NCBI RefSeq assembly: GCF_020215705.1 | Contig: NZ_JAIWNB010000006.1 | Location: forward strand, 310,001-374,000 | Origin: Nonomuraea aurantiaca | GTDB taxonomy: Bacteria > Actinomycetota > Actinomycetes > Streptosporangiales > Streptosporangiaceae | DNA: 64,000 bases | Reading direction: 5' to 3' | Position numbers and translations under genes: made by a program | In this document: positions 47,878 through 56,900 of the stretch, in pieces | Position numbering within the stretch: the first letter of the stretch is position 1 | Layout of the letters: each line of letters begins with the position of its first letter | The notes under the pieces: model-generated | Told to the model about the DNA's origin: nothing | Databases searched by the model: none | What the model saw: the letters and a program-made list of their open reading frames with translations, nothing else

Positions 47878-48103
47878 GCCGATGTTCGGCATGTTGTCGG
47901 TCCTGGCCGAGCCGATCGTGGCCAACACGATGGACTGGTCTCCGCCCGTACCCGCGGCCGGGTCGGCGGACGCCGGCCCAAGCTCACTGCCGACCAGGCC
48001 GCCCTCGCCCAGGAGCTGTACGACACGCGGGACAAGACCGTCCAGCAGATCACGGTGTGGTGTTTGTCGTGGGTCGTCCTAGGTCCCGAGCTGTCGGTCT
48101 TCA
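47878..48103 (+). pseudogene. Serine recombinase (resolvase/invertase) remnant
   Basis: One frame reads MFGMLSVLAEPIVANTMD; the next frame continues GLVSARTRGRVGGRRPKLTA, then DQAALAQELYDTRDKTVQQI before degenerating. This is the end of the catalytic core, the GRxGGRxPKL arm and the start of the C-terminal HTH of Hin/Gin/Tn3-type serine recombinases. It has a frameshift near 47925 and loss of both ends. It marks a decayed mobile element; the surrounding 47700-48190 holds nothing else recognisable. Confidence 0.7.
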
Positions 48104-48201
48104 GGATGAGTTGACGGATTTCGCGTTGTGGCCGGCGGAATCCGTCCTTCCTTACCTACATGTCCGGGACCACGCCCCGCCCCGTCCCGGTGCAGGCTGA
48201 T

Positions 48202-49074
48202 CTAGCCCGCGAGGATTTTGTCCCAATCCACCGTCTTGGCCCACTCGGCGTAGCTGTGCCAGCGCACGGTGGGGTATTTGGCATGCAGAGCCTCGATGTC
48301 AAGGAAGTCGGTGTTGTTCTCGAAGTTCTCGAACATCGCGGCCACCCCCTCACCGGCCCACTGCCGCACCATATCGAGTGGCATCTGCTGGTAGGGGATC
48401 TCCCGGCCGAGCACCTCGCTCAGCATCCGTGCCGCTTCCTGCCCGGTGACGCGGTCGGAGGCGATGTCGATCCGCTCACCGACGAACTCGTCGGGGTTCT
48501 CAACGGCATGTACGGCCATACCTGCAATGTCCAGGACGCTCACCTGGTCGAGCGGCTTGCCGGGAGTAAGTGGGTTGGCGAGTATGCCTTCCCCGAGCCG
48601 GCTGAAGCCGAGGTTGAGCACGTTCTCCATGAAGTACACCGGGCCGAGCACCGTCGCCCGCACCGGCTGCTCGCGCAAATAGGCCTCGATGAGCTGTTTG
48701 CTGTCGGCGTGGCCGATGTTGGTGGCCACGAGCCGGTCGCCGCCCCGCACGGAGGAGTAAACCAGGTGGATGTCGAGGCGAGCGGCGGTGTCGATGAGCA
48801 GACGTCCCTGCGCGACCTCCGCGTCCTTGCCGCCCTCGCCGAACGGCACCGAGAAGCCGAAAACCGCGTCGGCGCCTGTGCATGCCTTCTGGAGCCCGTC
48901 GGGATCGGCGAGGTCGCCGGTGGCGAGTTGCGCTCCCTGGGCAAACAGCGCCTTCGCGGCGGGCGACTCCACCGAGCGGACGTACGCCACCACCTCGTGA
49001 CCGCGTTCCAGAAGCAGGTCGGCGACCGCGCCTCCCTGATTGCCGGTGGCGCCGATGACGATGACTTTGGTCAT
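48202..49074 (-). CDS. NmrA-like NAD(P)-binding family protein
   Basis: A 290 aa atypical SDR with IVIGATGNQGGAVADLLLER at the N-terminus, LVYSSVRGGDR in place of the usual catalytic motif, and GPVYFMENVLN. NmrA-like proteins sense or reduce with NADP(H) and usually lack the full SDR catalytic triad. ATG 49074 is preceded by GGAGATG. The promoter shows a 19 bp spacer typical of MerR control, but no merR gene is adjacent. Confidence 0.85.
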   Translation of the reverse strand: MTKVIVIGATGNQGGAVADLLLERGHEVVAYVRSVESPAAKALFAQGAQLATGDLADPDGLQKACTGADAVFGFSVPFGEGGKDAEVAQGRLLIDTAARLDIHLVYSSVRGGDRLVATNIGHADSKQLIEAYLREQPVRATVLGPVYFMENVLNLGFSRLGEGILANPLTPGKPLDQVSVLDIAGMAVHAVENPDEFVGERIDIASDRVTGQEAARMLSEVLGREIPYQQMPLDMVRQWAGEGVAAMFENFENNTDFLDIEALHAKYPTVRWHSYAEWAKTVDWDKILAG

Positions 49075-49166
49075 GACAACATCTCCATGGTTGGGATGAG
49101 ATTCGATCCACGACATGCGGCCGCGTTCCGACCGGCCCAGCCGGCCGCACCGCCCCGCCATCAGCG

Positions 49167-49197
49167 ATTCTGGGACCCCAACCACAGTTGAGGTCAA
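49167..49197 (-). promoter_or_regulatory. MerR-type promoter with 19-bp spacer
   Basis: On the minus strand TTGACC (-35, 49197-49192) and CAGAAT (-10, 49172-49167) are 19 bp apart. The inverted repeat GACCTCAAC-TGTG-GTTGGGGTC (one mismatch) fills the spacer and overlaps the -35. Long-spacer promoters with an internal dyad are characteristic of MerR-family activation. The rest of the gap to 49388 shows nothing I can support. Confidence 0.5.
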
Positions 49198-49388
49198 GCG
49201 CCGACCAACCTGAACGTTGTCTTGAACCCCAAGAGCGTTCGTCGCTCAGAACGGATCACCTGACTGTTGACCCACCGGCCCCGACCCGAGGTCGATGACG
49301 ATGCAATGGATCCGATGCCCAACTATCTGTGGGGCTGGATGAGGAGATGGAACGCGGCGAACGGCCGCAGTACCAACCATCGGCCGCA

Positions 49389-50203
49389 TTAGAAGCGGAA
49401 CCGCACGATGCGACTGGACCGCTTCATGCCCGGCAGCAGGTTCAGGAGGCGGTACATGCGGCGTGTCCTCGCGGGCGCCTTGGCCATCAGCACCGGCGAG
49501 TCGAACATCGGCGTCTCGTCGACGTATTCGAGCCGCGGGTGCCAATCGGCCGGCTCCGCCGGGTCGTTGAAGCCGCAGTGGAACTGGGTGCCGTATTTGC
49601 GCAGCGTGGGATCCCATTTCGAGATGCGCCACGCCCAGACCGGCACCGTGTCGAACTGTATTTGGCCCGTGGGGAAGGCTCGACGACGCTGGTCAGCAGC
49701 CGCCGGACGTCGGTCTCGGTCAGGTAGGGCACCAGTCCCTCGGCGATCACCAGCACCGGCCGCCCGCGGGGGATGCGTTCCAGCCAGGTCAGGTCGGTGA
49801 CGCTGGAGTCGATCAGGGTGTAGTGCTCGCGCGGCGGCAGGAATTGTCGCCGCAGCTCGATGACGGAGGGGTAGTCCAGGTCGTACCAGTCGACGATGGC
49901 GGGTGGGTCGATCCGGTACACCCGGGCGTCGAGGCCGCAGCCCAGGTGCAGCACCACCGCGTCGGGGTGATCGGCGAGGAAGCTTCGGGCCCAGTCATCG
50001 TGAGCCTTGGTGCGCACCACGGCGGCAAGGCCCATCTGGCTGGTGCCGAATCTGCGCTTGTCGTAGCCGGGGTCGAGGCGGCGCATCGCCTGCTCGGCGT
50101 ATTCGTCGCCGAGGATCGGGTCCGGCAGTCGGTTGTCCAGTGCTTTGGCCTTGAGGACGGGGCTGAGGGTCTTCTGCACTCCGACGAGATCGGTGTCTTT
50201 CAT
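49389..50203 (-). pseudogene. Frameshifted LCMT/PPM1-type SAM-dependent methyltransferase
   Basis: The first frame (from ATG 50203) gives MKDTDLVGVQKTLSPVLKAK, the SAM motif VVLHLGCGLDARVYRIDP and VIAEGLVPYLTETDVRRLLT. After SVVE near 49676 the sense shifts by one base into a frame reading FPTGQIQFDTVPVWAWRISK and on to LPGMKRSSRIVRFRF, ending at 49389. Joined, this is a normal O-methyltransferase of about 270 aa (TcmP/LCMT class). As written, the product is truncated with a nonsense tail. Confidence 0.8.
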
Positions 50204-50360
50204 GGCAGTTAAACTAAACCTTTAGGCAGTCACCAACCGATGATCACGCGTCGTGACCGACCGAGAACATGGCCCCGGTCGACCGAAGGCCCTATTTCCC
50301 GATCCCCGCTAAATGTCCGGCGGCTGTCCTGGTCTCCGCATTATCGGATGCTGGAAGGTC

Positions 50361-50825
50361 ATGAGTAGCGGCGGTTTCGTGTCATCTCAGACCATCGCCA
50401 TTCTGACTGGACGACCCACGCAGCTTTCTGTGGAAACGAGATCGAAGTCCCGCCGCTCCGTTCGCCGGAGCATTATCGGCGCAGCCCTCGGCGTGCTGTT
50501 CGCCGGCACGGTCGCGACCGTCGGCGCGTCACCCGCGTTGGCCGAAAACGACGGCTGGATGTGGATCGGCGTAAGTGCCGACAATCGGGTCGGCGTCCAG
50601 CAAAACTCCGGCAATAACGGGACCTACCACATAGACATATGGTACGCCTCGAATGGTGCACGGTACGGCGGAACCGGTGACTACCAATACAGAGGCGGCA
50701 CCAAGGGACAGAAGTTTTGCTCGCATGCGTCAGTCGCCGGCAAGCGGCTCTGCGCCAAGCTCTGGTATTACAACCCTAATACCGCCGACTGGGAATCTCA
50801 CGGCTCCCCCTGCCACACTTACTGA
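50361..50825 (+). CDS. Small secreted protein of unknown function
   Basis: I do not recognise this 154 aa protein. It has a basic n-region (RSKSRRSVRRS), a hydrophobic core (IIGAALGVLFAGTVATVGAS) and a signal-peptidase site near PALAEN. The mature part of about 95 residues is rich in Gly, Tyr, Trp and Asn with three Cys (KFCSHA, KRLCAK, SPCHTY). GC content is visibly lower than in neighbours. The start is uncertain: ATG 50361 or GTG 50430 are possible. An accessory secreted factor is inferred. Confidence 0.6.
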   Translation: MSSGGFVSSQTIAILTGRPTQLSVETRSKSRRSVRRSIIGAALGVLFAGTVATVGASPALAENDGWMWIGVSADNRVGVQQNSGNNGTYHIDIWYASNGARYGGTGDYQYRGGTKGQKFCSHASVAGKRLCAKLWYYNPNTADWESHGSPCHTY

Positions 50826-50999
50826 TACCGGCGAATACATAGGACATGGGTTGCCCTAGCAACCTGAAACGGCCTGCCAGCCCGCATCCGGACATGCTGG
50901 CAGGCCGCTCTCCTTACCAACGACGGCAAATCCCGCCATGGATGGCCACAGTCGCTCGGGAATGGGGACATGCAGTGGATGCTCGGCGGCTGCGTTTCG

Positions 51000-51240
51000 C
51001 AAGGCGTGAGGCCCCAGCGGACGCAGTCAAGGGCCGTGCACTCCCGGGCGGTGAGGCGAACGCCCCTATGCTGCGTGATGTCGTCGTCGGGGAAATCCGG
51101 CATCGTGCGAGGTTGCCCCAGTCAAGGCGTGGGCGGCCAGGCAGGCTGGACGTTGTGGAGGTACGCGACCCGGCCGGTGTCGGCGGCGGTCAGGGCCGCG
51201 CGTAGGCGCGTCCACACGCACGGGCGGAGCCGCTGCCGGC
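51000..51240 (-). pseudogene. Fragment of a DUF559-type gene (paralogue of 52306-53035)
   Basis: On the minus strand, FPDDDITQHRGVRLTARECT followed by ALDCVRW matches LPADDITEHKGVRLTTRERT and ALDCVRW in the gene near 52900. The plus-strand DNA at 51014-51090 also visibly parallels 52858-52930. The upstream part is interrupted by a stop (about 51125). Only the middle of the ancestral gene remains. Confidence 0.65.
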
Positions 51241-51287
51241 CTTGGGGTGCAGGGTGAATCCTTTGATGAGGTTCGCGCCTCTTATAC

Positions 51288-51313
51288 CTGTACCGACAAC
51301 AGCGTCGGGACAG
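51288..51313 (+). promoter_or_regulatory. Hairpin in the leader of the microprotein/sigma operon
   Basis: CTGTACCGAC-AACAGC-GTCGGGACAG pairs nine of ten bases per arm and ends 5 nt before the AGGAGG ribosome site of the microprotein gene. It could mask that site or act as an operator. Confidence 0.45.
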
Positions 51314-51328
51314 GTTCAGGAGGTTGTC

Positions 51329-51418
51329 ATGCTCGTAGGTATCGCCGTCGTGGCGGCTGTGCTCTTGTGCGCGTGCACCGTCGTGGTGCTGCGTCGGCGG
51401 AGTCGTTCGCGTGGCTGA
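51329..51418 (+). CDS. 29-residue transmembrane microprotein upstream of ECF sigma
   Basis: ATG 51329 has AGGAGG five nt upstream, the strongest ribosome site in the area. The product MLVGIAVVAAVLLCACTVVV plus a basic tail LRRRSRSRG is one hydrophobic helix with a CxC pair and a positively charged cytoplasmic end. Its stop (TGA 51416-51418) lies within the first codons of the sigma gene (GTG 51411), an 8 bp overlap. A leader peptide or tiny membrane partner of the sigma factor are both possible. Confidence 0.6.
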   Translation: MLVGIAVVAAVLLCACTVVVLRRRSRSRG

Positions 51419-51971
51419 GGTGAGTTGGCCGGTTGAGCAGCTGGTCGTCGCCGCACGGGATGGCGACGTCGAGTCGATCGCCGCGTTGGTGTCCGGCGCG
51501 CACCCGCACGTGCAGCGATTCGCCCACCTGATGTGTGCCTCGCCGGAAGATGCGGAAGACGCCGCGCAGGAGGCGTTGATCATCCTGTACCGCAAGATCG
51601 GGACGTTGCGGGCGTCCGGGGCGCTGGCGTCGTGGATGTTTCGCATCGTCCGCAACGAGTGCCTGCGGCGATCGCGGCTACTGGTACAACGCCACGAACC
51701 GGTCGTGGACGCCACCGTGTGGTCGGCCGAGGAAGAGGTACTGCAGCGATTGGAAGCCGGCCGGGTGGCGGCGGCGATCGCTTCTCTGCCCGCCGATCAG
51801 CGGCGCGTTTTGATCATGCGAGACGTTCTCGGCTATCGCGGACGGGCGGTCGCCGACGCGCTCGGCCTCAGCACCGCCGCGATGAAGTCGCGCTTGCATC
51901 GCGCCCGCGCCACGGTGCACCACACGCTGCAGGGCACGCCTGGCACAGCTATGGGAGACAACGATGACTGA
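51411..51971 (+). CDS. ECF sigma factor
   Basis: A 186 aa sigma with region 2 (FAHLMCASPEDAEDAAQEAL, then LYRKIGTLRASGALASWMFR) and region 4 (LPADQRRVLIMRDVLGYRGR plus the HTH LGLSTAAMKSRLHRAR). GTG 51411 overlaps the microprotein stop, and the gene's own stop overlaps the next gene by 8 bp, so three genes are translationally linked. No conventional anti-sigma is adjacent; the downstream Cys-rich membrane protein may fill that role. Confidence 0.88.
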   Translation: MAEVSWPVEQLVVAARDGDVESIAALVSGAHPHVQRFAHLMCASPEDAEDAAQEALIILYRKIGTLRASGALASWMFRIVRNECLRRSRLLVQRHEPVVDATVWSAEEEVLQRLEAGRVAAAIASLPADQRRVLIMRDVLGYRGRAVADALGLSTAAMKSRLHRARATVHHTLQGTPGTAMGDNDD

Positions 51972-52305
51972 CGATCGCAGCTTTGCCAGCGCCTCTCTGC
52001 CGCGGCACCTGGTGCGCGGCGTGATGGGGTTCGGCGCGCTGGTCGGTTCGGTCGCCCTGATTCCGGTGGTCGGACTGGGTGGCTTGCTGCTCGCGCCGGC
52101 TGGTCTGCTCGCCCTGCGAGGGTGTCCGACCTGCTGGGCCATCGGTTTGATCCAGACCATTTCGATGGGCCGGGTACGGCGCTCCTGCATAGATGGCCGG
52201 TGTGAACTGACCGTGGCCCACTCTGCTGGATCGCACCGCGCCGCCAGTGCAGCCGCCGAGCAAGAGCGTTTCGCCAAGCGAGAGGCTCGCCGGTCTGGTG
52301 GCTGA
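51964..52305 (+). CDS. Small cysteine-containing membrane protein coupled to ECF sigma
   Basis: A 113 aa protein with two hydrophobic segments (VMGFGALVGSVALIPVVGLG and LLLAPAGLLALRGCPTCWAI) and two Cys pairs, CPTC in the second segment and SCIDGRC just after. The arrangement resembles DUF2892-type inner-membrane proteins, but that is tentative. The C-terminal about 35 residues are hydrophilic. The start overlaps the sigma gene by 8 bp. The Cys pairs suggest metal or redox sensing; this is inference. Confidence 0.65.
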   Translation: MTDDRSFASASLPRHLVRGVMGFGALVGSVALIPVVGLGGLLLAPAGLLALRGCPTCWAIGLIQTISMGRVRRSCIDGRCELTVAHSAGSHRAASAAAEQERFAKREARRSGG

Positions 52306-53035
52306 TGTGGTGTGGTGTACGGGCGGCCTCGCCCGCGCCAGGTAACCGTCGGCGTCGGCGGGCGGCTCTGATGCGGGCGAGGATGCGGATCGTCTGGCGG
52401 GCGCCTGGTTGCCAGCCTTGCTGGATGAGGGTGTCCGCCACCTGGTGGAGCAGGTCGGCGGTCTGGCCGGGGATGACGTCCCGGCGGACAACGATGACCC
52501 GCCAGCCGCGTGCACGCAGCTCTGCGCGGCGCTGCTCATCGCGGAGTTGGTCGGCGGCCGACGTGTGGTGTTGCTGACCGTCGTATTCGACCGCCACCTG
52601 GAACTCCGGCCAGCCGAGGTCGAGGTAGGCGAAGCGATCGTCCGCCAGGGCGACACGGACCTGGGTGGTGGGTCTGGGCAGGCCGCCGTCCACGAGGATC
52701 ACGCGCAACCAGCTCTCCCGGGGTGAACCGGCGCCCCGGTCGGCCAGGCTGAGCGTGTCGCGTAGGTGCCAGGAGGTGGACTGGTGCCACAGGGCCTCCA
52801 GGTCCACTCCGTGACGGAGGAACTGGTCCAGGGCGGCCACAGCCTCCAGACGGGGAAGCCAGCGGACGCAGTCGAGGGCCGTACGCTCCCGGGTGGTGAG
52901 GCGGACGCCCTTGTGCTCTGTGATGTCGTCGGCGGGCAGGGTGGTCACGTGGGTGACACAGCCGGGGATCGCCAGGTGGCCGGGGGCGATGAGCTCCACC
53001 GGCCAGTCATCTTCGGTGGTGGCGAGGCTCAGCAC
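52306..53035 (-). pseudogene. 5'-truncated DUF559 (Vsr-like nuclease fold) gene
   Basis: The reading starting at GTG 53035 contains LPADDITEHKGVRLTTRERT, ALDCVRWLPRLEAVAALDQF and the DUF559 core AYLDLGWPEFQVAVEYDGQQ, then RARGWRVIVVRRDV. Related proteins carry an N-terminal winged helix (AbiEi type) that is missing here: sense continues upstream as AVACRRTAAHIWGL to about 53098, without a start. The frame also stays open to 51833, antisense to the sigma operon, so the original stop seems lost; I end it where homologous sense ends. Confidence 0.6.
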
Positions 53036-53282
53036 GTGCAGGCCCCAGATGTGGGCGGCTGTCCGGCGGCAGGCGACCGCCTGGGGGGGCCGACCGTGTG
53101 ACGCGCCGGGTCCGCTCCGCCAGAGAGGGCTGCGGGGAGGAGATGGTCGGTGGGGAGGGCTCAGGGTGAGGGTCGTTCACACCGTCCAGGATGGGTGAGG
53201 GACCGGGCTGTGGTGGGCGCCGAATCGGGTTCTGTGGATGGACGAACATCTGTCCACGGCGCCTGAGGACGGACAAGCCCAC

Positions 53283-53570
53283 CTATGCACAAAGCACCAC
53301 AGCACCCGAGGGCAAACACCTGCGGACGAGCACCCAGCGGCTACGACGAGGACGCCCACAATGCCGGAAGAACGTCGGTGGCGAGCCGTTCCCTTTTCGC
53401 CAGGGATGTATCCGTCGAGTTATGGGGTTGCCGCCGCTGAAGGCGTAGCGGTTGGCGGTCCGGGGATCGAGGGCGAGGGCACCGAGGCGCCGTTGTAAGT
53501 GTCGAGGTTGAGGAAGCGGTCCAGACTGGCGTTGTAGTCGCGGGGCGACCGCCCTGCTGGCGCTCAGGCG
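53283..53570 (-). pseudogene. Remnant of an RHS-protein C-terminal core
   Basis: On the minus strand RDYNASLDRFLNLDTYNG in one frame and LDPRTANRYAFSGGNPIT in another reproduce the closing RHS core (xRDYxxxxGRFLxxD...ANRYAxxGGNPI). A frameshift separates the two parts and no DPxG motif or toxin follows. It is a broken RHS end next to the large RHS locus, like orphan tips seen at polymorphic toxin loci. Confidence 0.65.
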
Positions 53571-53711
53571 GCGCGGCCCATCAGCCAGGAGATCCACAAG
53601 ACGGGGGGCGTTACTCATATGTGACTCGCTGTGACTCTCGCTCAGGGAGACACGGTCGGCCTGGTGGTCGAGCCGAGATGGCTCGGCTCGACCATGCATG
53701 GATCGCCGAGA

Positions 53712-53933
53712 TCAGCGACGACGTCTATTCCGGCGGTTCCAGGAGACCGCAGCGAACATGGCCGCCAAGGCCAGCAGCACAATAATCAGCCCAACATACA
53801 GCAGCAGTTGAACCATGACGCTGGAGTTTGTGCCGCCGGTTACGCGCATGACGATAGAAGTGACGATCATGGCCAGCCCGACTAGATCAAATGCTAGTAG
53901 CGCATATCGCAGCTTCGGATTTAATTTCTCCAT
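53712..53933 (-). CDS. Two-helix membrane protein, putative immunity protein for the RHS tip
   Basis: A 73 aa protein with two strong hydrophobic segments (LLAFDLVGLAMIVTSIVM and MVQLLLYVGLIIVLLALAAM) and a basic C-terminus (SWNRRNRRRR). It starts 8 bp after the RHS stop on the same strand, with AGAGAG before the ATG, and has lower GC than the RHS core. By position it is the expected immunity gene; a membrane location would suit a toxin acting on membranes. I know of no named family for it. Confidence 0.65.
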   Translation of the reverse strand: MEKLNPKLRYALLAFDLVGLAMIVTSIVMRVTGGTNSSVMVQLLLYVGLIIVLLALAAMFAAVSWNRRNRRRR

Positions 53934-53941
53934 AGAACTCT

Positions 53942-56900
53942 CTACTGATGGGTGATGTAGCCGAATGGAAAGCCGTTTTGCACACCGAAGACTATTTTTA
54001 TGCCTTTGTCCTCGGTGCTGTCCAGAGCATGCTGGAGAGCCCATTTACTCAGTCCCGTTAGAGCGCCTCCCACGGTGCATCCTGCTGCAATTGATCCCGT
54101 TACGGGGGCGCTTGGCGGGGCAAAAAACGCCACAGCTCCCGATATTCCAGCACAGACGCCGGCGATCGCTGTTGTACCGTCCAGTGCGTCGATCAGCTTC
54201 TTCGCGTGCGCTCTGTCCAGATAGATATTGCAGTAGTTCTTGGTCCCGTACCATCCTTGAGCGACACCGCATATCCACCCGTTTTGATTTCCCTTCTTTC
54301 CTGTGACTTTACCCGTCTTTTTTGGCTTCGTCTTTTGGCCATCGAGATCGAGATTGTTGATCGGGTCTTGACTGGCGTATTCGTAGGGATTGTCACTGCC
54401 TCCCATGACGGGGTCGGTCTGAAGGAAGCGTCCCGTTGTCGGGTTGTAAAGGCGTGCCCCCATGAGAATAAGACCGGCGAGGCTGTCACCGCTGGAGCGT
54501 TGGTGGAGGCCGAGCCAGCCATATCGCCCCGGGTCGCTGCTGCCGGTCTTCCGCGGCCCGTACTCGGTGTAGCCGAAGTAGGCGGAGACGCCGGCGTTCG
54601 CGTTGTTGTCGCAGGTGGCGACGACGTCCCCGTGCAGGTTGGTAAGCGTGAGCTGGGCGCCGCCGCCGCTGCGTTCGACGGCCGCCAAGCTGGCGAAGGC
54701 GGTGATGTTGCGGGTCCAGTTGCCGTCAGCCTCGACGATCCAGGAGGGGCTGTCGCTGCCGCCAGTGTAGTGGTTGACGATCGTGCCGAAACTGCCCGTT
54801 TGCGTGGCGGTGTTGATGGTACGGATCCGGCCGCGGGGGTCGAGGCCGTAGGTCTTGGTCGTGCCACTCTGGGTAAGGGAGGCGACCATGTCATTGGCGT
54901 GGTAGCCGATGGTCAGGTTGGCTCCGCCGGTTACGTCCGCAGCGGGCACCATGGTGGTACGGCCGAAGGTGTCGTAGACGTATCCGGTGTTGATGATGCG
55001 GTCAGCCGTGTCGAAGCTGCTGGCCTTGGTGACGGGCGTGGTGCTGGTGGAACAGTCGCCGCCGGCATCGCCTGGGAAGGCGTCAAGGCTTGTGCGATTG
55101 CTGTTGAGGTCCAGCTTATATTGGCGCGTGGTGCATGAGCTGTTGGTAGCATCCATGCTCTTCGTGAGGCGTCCGGCGCCGTCGTAGGTATAACGCTGGG
55201 TGCTGCCCAGGTTCTCGTCGGATTGGACCACCTTGCCGCTGATGTCACTGGCGTCGTGGTAGGCGAGCCAAGGTGTGGAGCCCTTGGCGTAGACGACACT
55301 GCTGTGGAATCCCGCGCTGTCGTAGCCGTGGGTCGCGGTCAGCCCGTTCGGGTAGCCCTGTACGGCGAGTTTGCTGTCGCCGGTGTAGGCGGCGGTGAAG
55401 GTTCCCACCCGCTCGGCGGTGATGGCGGTGGGCAATCCTCGGCGTTCGGCGCGGCCAGCGGCATCGGTGCCGTCGTAGGTATAGGTGGTGCTGCCTTTGG
55501 CATCGATGGTGGAAGCCAGTTGCCCGTCGAGGGTGTAGCCAATGGTGGTGGCGTTGCCGTCGGCGTCGGTGGTGGCGGCCAGGCGTCCGAAGTTGTCATA
55601 GCCGTTTGTGAGCGTGAGTGTCCCGGCTGTGACGCCTGTGCGAAGGCCGGTGGCGGGGTCGTAGGAGATGGTGCTCTGGGATACTGGGGTGCCGCCTTCG
55701 CTGGCGGGGGTCACCTCCACCTTCGTCTTGGACAGACGTCCGGCCGTGTCGTAGGTCGTGGTGGCCGTGCGTACCGTCGTACCGACTGCTTCCACAGTAC
55801 TGGTGGCATCGCCGTAGTAACCGTAGGCGATAGTGGCGACCGGAAGCGGTTTACCGGTCGGCTGCGACACGGGGGCGCGCCGACAGGCTAAGCCCGCCCA
55901 TTGCGGCTTGTTGCCGCACGCGGTCACCGCCGGATGCGCTCCTGCGGTGTAATAGGCGGTTGCCGTCGATCCAGCGTCGTTGCCGGTCGAGGTCGGCTGC
56001 CGACGCTCGATTTCTCGCCCGGCCGCATCGTAGCGCGTCTTCTTGACGATGTCGGTTTGGCCGGGCATGACCGTGGTGGTGCTGATGGGCTGGCGCAGAT
56101 TCCAGCCCGACGTGTCCCCGGACGCAACCGGGTCGTAGCCGGTCTTGATCGTGCGCACGTCCGCCGCCGCGGGGATGGCGCTGCCGTCCAGCACGATGGG
56201 CTCGGTTTTGGTCGTGGTGGCCAGGTGGTACACAGTCGAGGCGGAGGGTTTGCCCTCGTCATAAGTGGTGGACGTGTGCTTGCGCGTGGAGACCAGGCTG
56301 CCGTCAGCTAATTGCGCCTGCCTGGCCGGTTCCGTCACTGTCAGCGGGTCGCTATCGGCATTGAAGGTACTGATTGTGGAGAGTAGGTTGGCCCGCTCTA
56401 CCGAGCTGGTGCGTCCGGCCACATACGAATCAGTGTCCACGCTGGAGATGAGGGACTGGGCACGGTTGCCGGGCGTCAACTCCCATACCGTGTTGCCCTT
56501 ATCGTCATAGCGGGTCGTAGCGATCTGCCACGCCCCCGCTCCGAAGGAAGCGATGTTGACAGGGCGTCCGTTGACGTCTGTATAGACGAGTCCCCCGTAT
56601 TCCCAATCACCAGATACAGGAGTGTAAACGCCGCCTGAACCTCGGGCTGGCACGTGAGAAGCGGGAAACACCGCCGCACCCACCACCGGCAGATCCGTTG
56701 CCTGGCCCCACTTCGCCGTTTGCGTCACCGTAAGGTCGATTGGCGCTCCTGTACCGCCGATGGGCACGTCGTAGGCGACGGCCTGGGTCGGGTCGGTGTC
56801 GCCGCCTTCTCTCTGTACGTTCGCCAGTCTGCCGCGAATGTCGTACTCCATCCGCCAGGGCGCCAGCCCAGGTGGAGTGATCTGTGAGATGCGGCCTTCG

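Noticed and set aside
52305..52752. Plus-strand small frames opposite the DUF559 gene
   Set aside because: They are antisense shadows of the recognisable DUF559 core on the minus strand.
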